In this document: in pieces, positions 6,190 to 8,156 of the stretch | How positions within the stretch are numbered: the first letter of the stretch is position 1 | How the letters are laid out: each line of letters opens with the position of its first letter | Assembly (NCBI GenBank): GCA_025449435.1 | Contig: JANWJO010000219.1 | Span: forward strand, 1 to 8,156 | Direction of reading: 5' to 3' | Source: Chloroflexota bacterium | GTDB lineage: Bacteria > Chloroflexota > UBA4733 | DNA length: 8,156 nucleotides | Notes under the pieces: model-generated | Database searches by the model: none | Seen by the model: only the letters and a program-made list of their open reading frames with translations | Told to the model about the DNA's origin: nothing | Made by a program: the position numbers and the translations under genes

Positions 6190-6743
6190 GTGCGGCGTTG
6201 CCGACCGCTGTCCAGATCACAATCGCCGTCCGTCTGATCATCCCTGACACCGCGGCGATTACCGCGCGCCGGGCCCTCACCCGTGCGGGACTAGCTACGC
6301 TGGATGGGCTGGCACGCGAGGTGTGCTGGACTGTGACGAGCAGGGAATTGAGCGCGGAAGCCTGCGCCCAACGCTTGATGAACGTTGATGTGATCGTGAA
6401 TCGCAATAAGCACCGCGCCCGCTGGTGGCTGGGAGCTCTGGAACAGGCGCCGCTATTGCCCGGGGAACGCGACGGGCAACGCACGGCACTGCTGTTGGTA
6501 GAATCGTACGAAGCCGCTGAAGTGCCCTGGCTGCAGCACATCTTGTCCGAGCGCCTGCGTCTGGCTGGTGTCAATGTTGAGCGACAAGCCACGCTGTGGC
6601 ACGTGCGTGCGCTCGCCGGTACCAGTGCTAGCGAAGTAGCCATGCAGGCTGCGTCGGCCTTACTCGCTAACCCCCATGCGCAACGAGCGAGCCTATTCGG
6701 GGAGGTCCTAGCCAGTATGGGCGGGGCAAATTCGTCCAATTGA
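6186..6743 (+). CDS. PurS-like protein with two tandem PurS-type domains
   Basis: 185 residues. The GTG start overlaps the purQ stop (GTGA, 6186-6189), with a weak AGG eight bases upstream. Residues 10-82 follow the PurS pattern: strand ITIAVRLIIP, helix TARRALTRAGL, strand REVCWTV, helix ACAQRLMNVDVIVNR, last strand HRARWW. Residues 100-175 repeat it: ALLLVES, helix PWLQHILSERLRLAG, strand ATLWHVRAL, then AMQAASALLANPHAQRASL, where LLANP matches the characteristic C-terminal motif of PurS. Normal PurS is about 80 residues and forms dimers that bridge PurL and PurQ, so a covalent pseudo-dimer is plausible. Large PurL proteins carry a comparable duplicated PurS-like N-terminal domain. Position directly after purL and purQ supports the assignment. 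Sequence identity is low, so this is recognition by pattern, not proof; no other purS is in the window. Confidence 0.7.
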   Translation: MSAALPTAVQITIAVRLIIPDTAAITARRALTRAGLATLDGLAREVCWTVTSRELSAEACAQRLMNVDVIVNRNKHRARWWLGALEQAPLLPGERDGQRTALLLVESYEAAEVPWLQHILSERLRLAGVNVERQATLWHVRALAGTSASEVAMQAASALLANPHAQRASLFGEVLASMGGANSSN

Positions 6744-6769
6744 CCTAGTCGGGTCACCGTCCATACTAT
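6740..6769 (+). promoter_or_regulatory. Sigma-70-type promoter for the TPR gene
   Basis: TTGACC (6740-6745) and TACTAT (6764-6769) are 18 bases apart; the -35 matches consensus at five of six positions and the -10 at five of six. The TGA stop of the PurS-like gene (6741-6743) lies inside the -35 box. Transcription would begin near 6776, leaving a leader of about 150 bases before the TPR start codon. Confidence 0.65.
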
Positions 6770-6796
6770 GCGACAAGAAGTGTTGCTTGCTGGCAC

Positions 6797-6842
6797 GGCG
6801 TCGGAAGCCTACTCCGCTGGCTAGCACCGACGCCTAGCCAGC
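6797..6842 (+). promoter_or_regulatory. Leader with two mutually exclusive stem-loops (possible attenuator or operon terminator)
   Basis: Hairpin B: GCTGGCTAG (6816-6824) pairs perfectly with CTAGCCAGC (6834-6842) around a 9-base loop, followed by TTT. Hairpin A: GGCGTCGG (6797-6804) pairs perfectly with CCGACGCC (6827-6834), which is the loop of hairpin B plus its first 3' base. The two cannot form together in a simple fold. Further downstream CCGCTG (6893-6898) pairs with CAGCGG (6903-6908), just before the ribosome-binding region. Hairpin B may terminate the purine operon, or it may act in the leader of the TPR mRNA. The U-tract is short. I recognise no known riboswitch class. Confidence 0.45.
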
Positions 6843-6892
6843 TTTGGCCGGGTGTGAAGCCAGGCGCCAGCGTTGCTGGGCGGGGAGTGCGT

Positions 6893-6908
6893 CCGCTGGT
6901 CTCAGCGG
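6893..6908 (+). promoter_or_regulatory. Small hairpin before the TPR ribosome-binding site
   Basis: A perfect 6-bp stem, CCGCTG with CAGCGG, encloses the loop GTCT. It ends two bases before the GAGG/AGGG ribosome-binding region (6911-6919). It could limit or expose the site, but no competing pairing with the site itself was found by eye. Confidence 0.3.
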
Positions 6909-6926
6909 GTGAGGTAGGGCAAGCCG

Positions 6927-8156
6927 ATGGTGCAGGTACAGCTGTCAACCCTCCAGGCGGATGTGCGTGAAGCCATTGACGGCGAGGATTTTGAGCGCGC
7001 CGCCGCTGGTGTGTTGCGCGGTCTGCGGCGCTACCCGCGTTGGGTAGAAGGCTACTGGATGCTCGGCAGGATTCTAGTGGACCAGGACCACGGTCCCGAA
7101 GCACAGAAATGCTTCGATGCTGTGGCTAGCGCGCTTCCCGACGATCCCCGTCCCTATCAAGGCTTAGCAGCAGTTGCGGAACAGACCGGCAACCACCAGC
7201 TCGCCTCGGCTGCGCTGTTTCGGTCGATGGAACTCGGCGAAACCAGTCAGTTGGTCCGGGGTGAGTACATCCGCATTCGCAAGGAATCGGGATCGCAAGC
7301 GGATGTAGTCACCACCTATGCCCGGCTGGCGCATTCTGAGTTGCTGTTGGGGCGGCTGGAGCGTGCCGATCACTGTGCAGAGAAGGCGCTGATCGAAGAG
7401 GATGGCCGGCTGGACATCTTGTTGCTGCGTTCGGTGGTACACATGCTCAACCACGATACGCAGTCGGCGTTGCGCTATTGCAACCTGGTCCTGGCCCAGA
7501 GCCCTGACTGCTTGAAGGCGCTCGCCATCGCCCGGTTTGTGTACCGCCATTCTGATCGTGACCACGCCGATCAGTTGGAAAAGGACCTCGACGCCCTCGA
7601 CCCGGAGCGTCAGATGCTCGTCTGGCTGTATCGCCAGCTCAAAGGCCACGGCTACGACGTGAGCTGGCTGCCCACCACGCCGCGGGTCATCGTGTGGGAC
7701 GAAGAAGAAGCCAAGGCTCAGGAGGCGGCAGCGGGGCAAAACAGCCTGGCCTCCCTCATCCCCGACCTGGAGCAGGTGTGGCCTGAGTGGCTCAAGCAGA
7801 TGGAGTCGAGTAGCCCGGTGTCCGAACCGGTGGGCGCCATGGCGTCGGCGCAGGCCTCGGCAGAGGCCGATCTCCCCCCAGTGTCCTCTGGGCCGTCCTT
7901 CTTTGGGGACATCGATGCCCTCACGCGCGATTTTCAAGCGGCGGCGCCTGCCACGCCCACGTCGCCTTATGGGCGTCCCGCGCCAGTTGCCCCGCCCACC
8001 ATGGGCAGCGGCAGCGCGGGCTCGCCGTGGGACACCGCGGCAGCTTCTCCGGCAGCTTCTCCGGCGGCTTCCGTGCAGGCGTTCGTTCCGGCGCCCGTCT
8101 CCCCTGCCATACCGAGCTACTTGCCGCCCAGCAGTGACGTGAGTTTTGGCCCGGCA
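6927..8156 (+). CDS. TPR-repeat protein with low-complexity Ala/Pro/Ser tail (3'-truncated by window edge)
   Basis: 410 codons without a stop to the window edge. The ATG at 6927 follows GAGG (6911-6914) and AGGG (6916-6919), seven bases from the latter. Residues 10-205 show TPR-like helix pairs: ADVREAIDGEDFERAAAG, WVEGYWMLGRILVDQ, AQKCFDAVASALPDDPRPYQGLAA in pieces, then RLAHSELLLGRLERADHCAEKAL (133-155) and SALRYCNLVLAQSPD (180-194). No signal peptide or membrane segment is seen, so it is probably a cytoplasmic scaffold or adaptor. A Trp-containing stretch (SWLP at 246-249, VWPEWLKQM at 284-292) leads to a disordered tail rich in Ala, Pro and Ser from about 295. It has its own promoter and is probably not part of the purine transcript. 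Such TPR proteins with PxWL-type motifs are seen in Chloroflexota. Function unknown. Confidence 0.85.
   Translation, partial: MVQVQLSTLQADVREAIDGEDFERAAAGVLRGLRRYPRWVEGYWMLGRILVDQDHGPEAQKCFDAVASALPDDPRPYQGLAAVAEQTGNHQLASAALFRSMELGETSQLVRGEYIRIRKESGSQADVVTTYARLAHSELLLGRLERADHCAEKALIEEDGRLDILLLRSVVHMLNHDTQSALRYCNLVLAQSPDCLKALAIARFVYRHSDRDHADQLEKDLDALDPERQMLVWLYRQLKGHGYDVSWLPTTPRVIVWDEEEAKAQEAAAGQNSLASLIPDLEQVWPEWLKQMESSSPVSEPVGAMASAQASAEADLPPVSSGPSFFGDIDALTRDFQAAAPATPTSPYGRPAPVAPPTMGSGSAGSPWDTAAASPAASPAASVQAFVPAPVSPAIPSYLPPSSDVSFGPA
8040..8063 (+). repeat. 12-bp tandem repeat encoding Ala-Ala-Ser-Pro
   Basis: GCAGCTTCTCCG occurs twice in a row in frame with the TPR gene, followed by a degenerate third copy that encodes Ala-Ala-Ser-Val. 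It lies in the disordered tail and could vary in number by replication slippage without a frameshift. Confidence 0.85.

Noticed and set aside
6032..6796. 254-codon open frame on the minus strand
   Set aside because: It is antisense to purQ and the PurS-like gene, has Ser/Arg/Ala-rich shadow composition and shows no motif; GC-rich DNA commonly gives such frames.
6816..6842. Clear intrinsic terminator of the purine operon
   Set aside because: The stem is good but only three Ts follow, and a promoter-like sequence lies upstream; left as a possible attenuator or terminator.
7164..7937. 257-codon open frame on the minus strand
   Set aside because: It lies antisense to the TPR gene, whose plus-strand frame has recognisable helix repeats, a ribosome-binding site and a promoter.

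Overview
This is a GC-rich (roughly 60% or more by eye) bacterial chromosomal segment with tightly packed genes, frequent GTG starts and housekeeping content. It holds the 3' end of ileS, an alpha/beta-hydrolase-fold gene, a small membrane-anchored protein gene on the opposite strand, a purine cluster in the order purC-purL-purQ-purS-like, and the 5' part of a TPR-protein gene that runs off the window. The large IleS C-terminal domain, the short-form PurL with separate PurQ and a PurS-like protein, and the TPR protein with Trp-containing motifs and a low-complexity tail all hint at Chloroflexota. That placement is a weak inference from protein style only. I see no phage, transposon, CRISPR, tRNA or rRNA signal.

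Layout. Positions 2-484 are the C-terminus of isoleucyl-tRNA synthetase, followed by an intrinsic terminator with a perfect 18-bp stem (498-537). A near-consensus sigma-70-type promoter (544-572) begins in the terminator's T-tract and drives the hydrolase gene (610-1461). The hydrolase keeps the fold, the Asp and the His, but has Gly where the nucleophile should be. It converges, with overlapping stop codons, on a minus-strand gene for an unrecognised signal-anchored protein (1458-2054). The roughly 100-bp divergent gap 2055-2151 contains a small palindrome.

The rightward purine cluster follows. purC (SAICAR synthetase) has no stop at its expected end and reads out of frame into purL. purL (FGAM synthase, large subunit) is complete in frame except for one TAA that replaces a normally conserved Tyr codon. 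purQ (glutaminase subunit) overlaps purL by 4 nt. A 185-residue protein overlaps purQ by 4 nt and looks like two PurS domains in tandem. PurL, PurQ and PurS together form FGAM synthase, and PurC acts two steps later, so the cluster covers neighbouring steps of IMP synthesis.

A second near-consensus promoter (6740-6769) overlaps the stop codon of the purS-like gene. It gives a leader of about 150 nt containing two mutually exclusive stem-loops before the TPR gene (6927 onward).

The points most worth checking are the tandem PurS-like protein, the two lesions within about 520 bp in purC and purL (sequence error or real), the hydrolase without a nucleophile, and the structured leader of the TPR gene.
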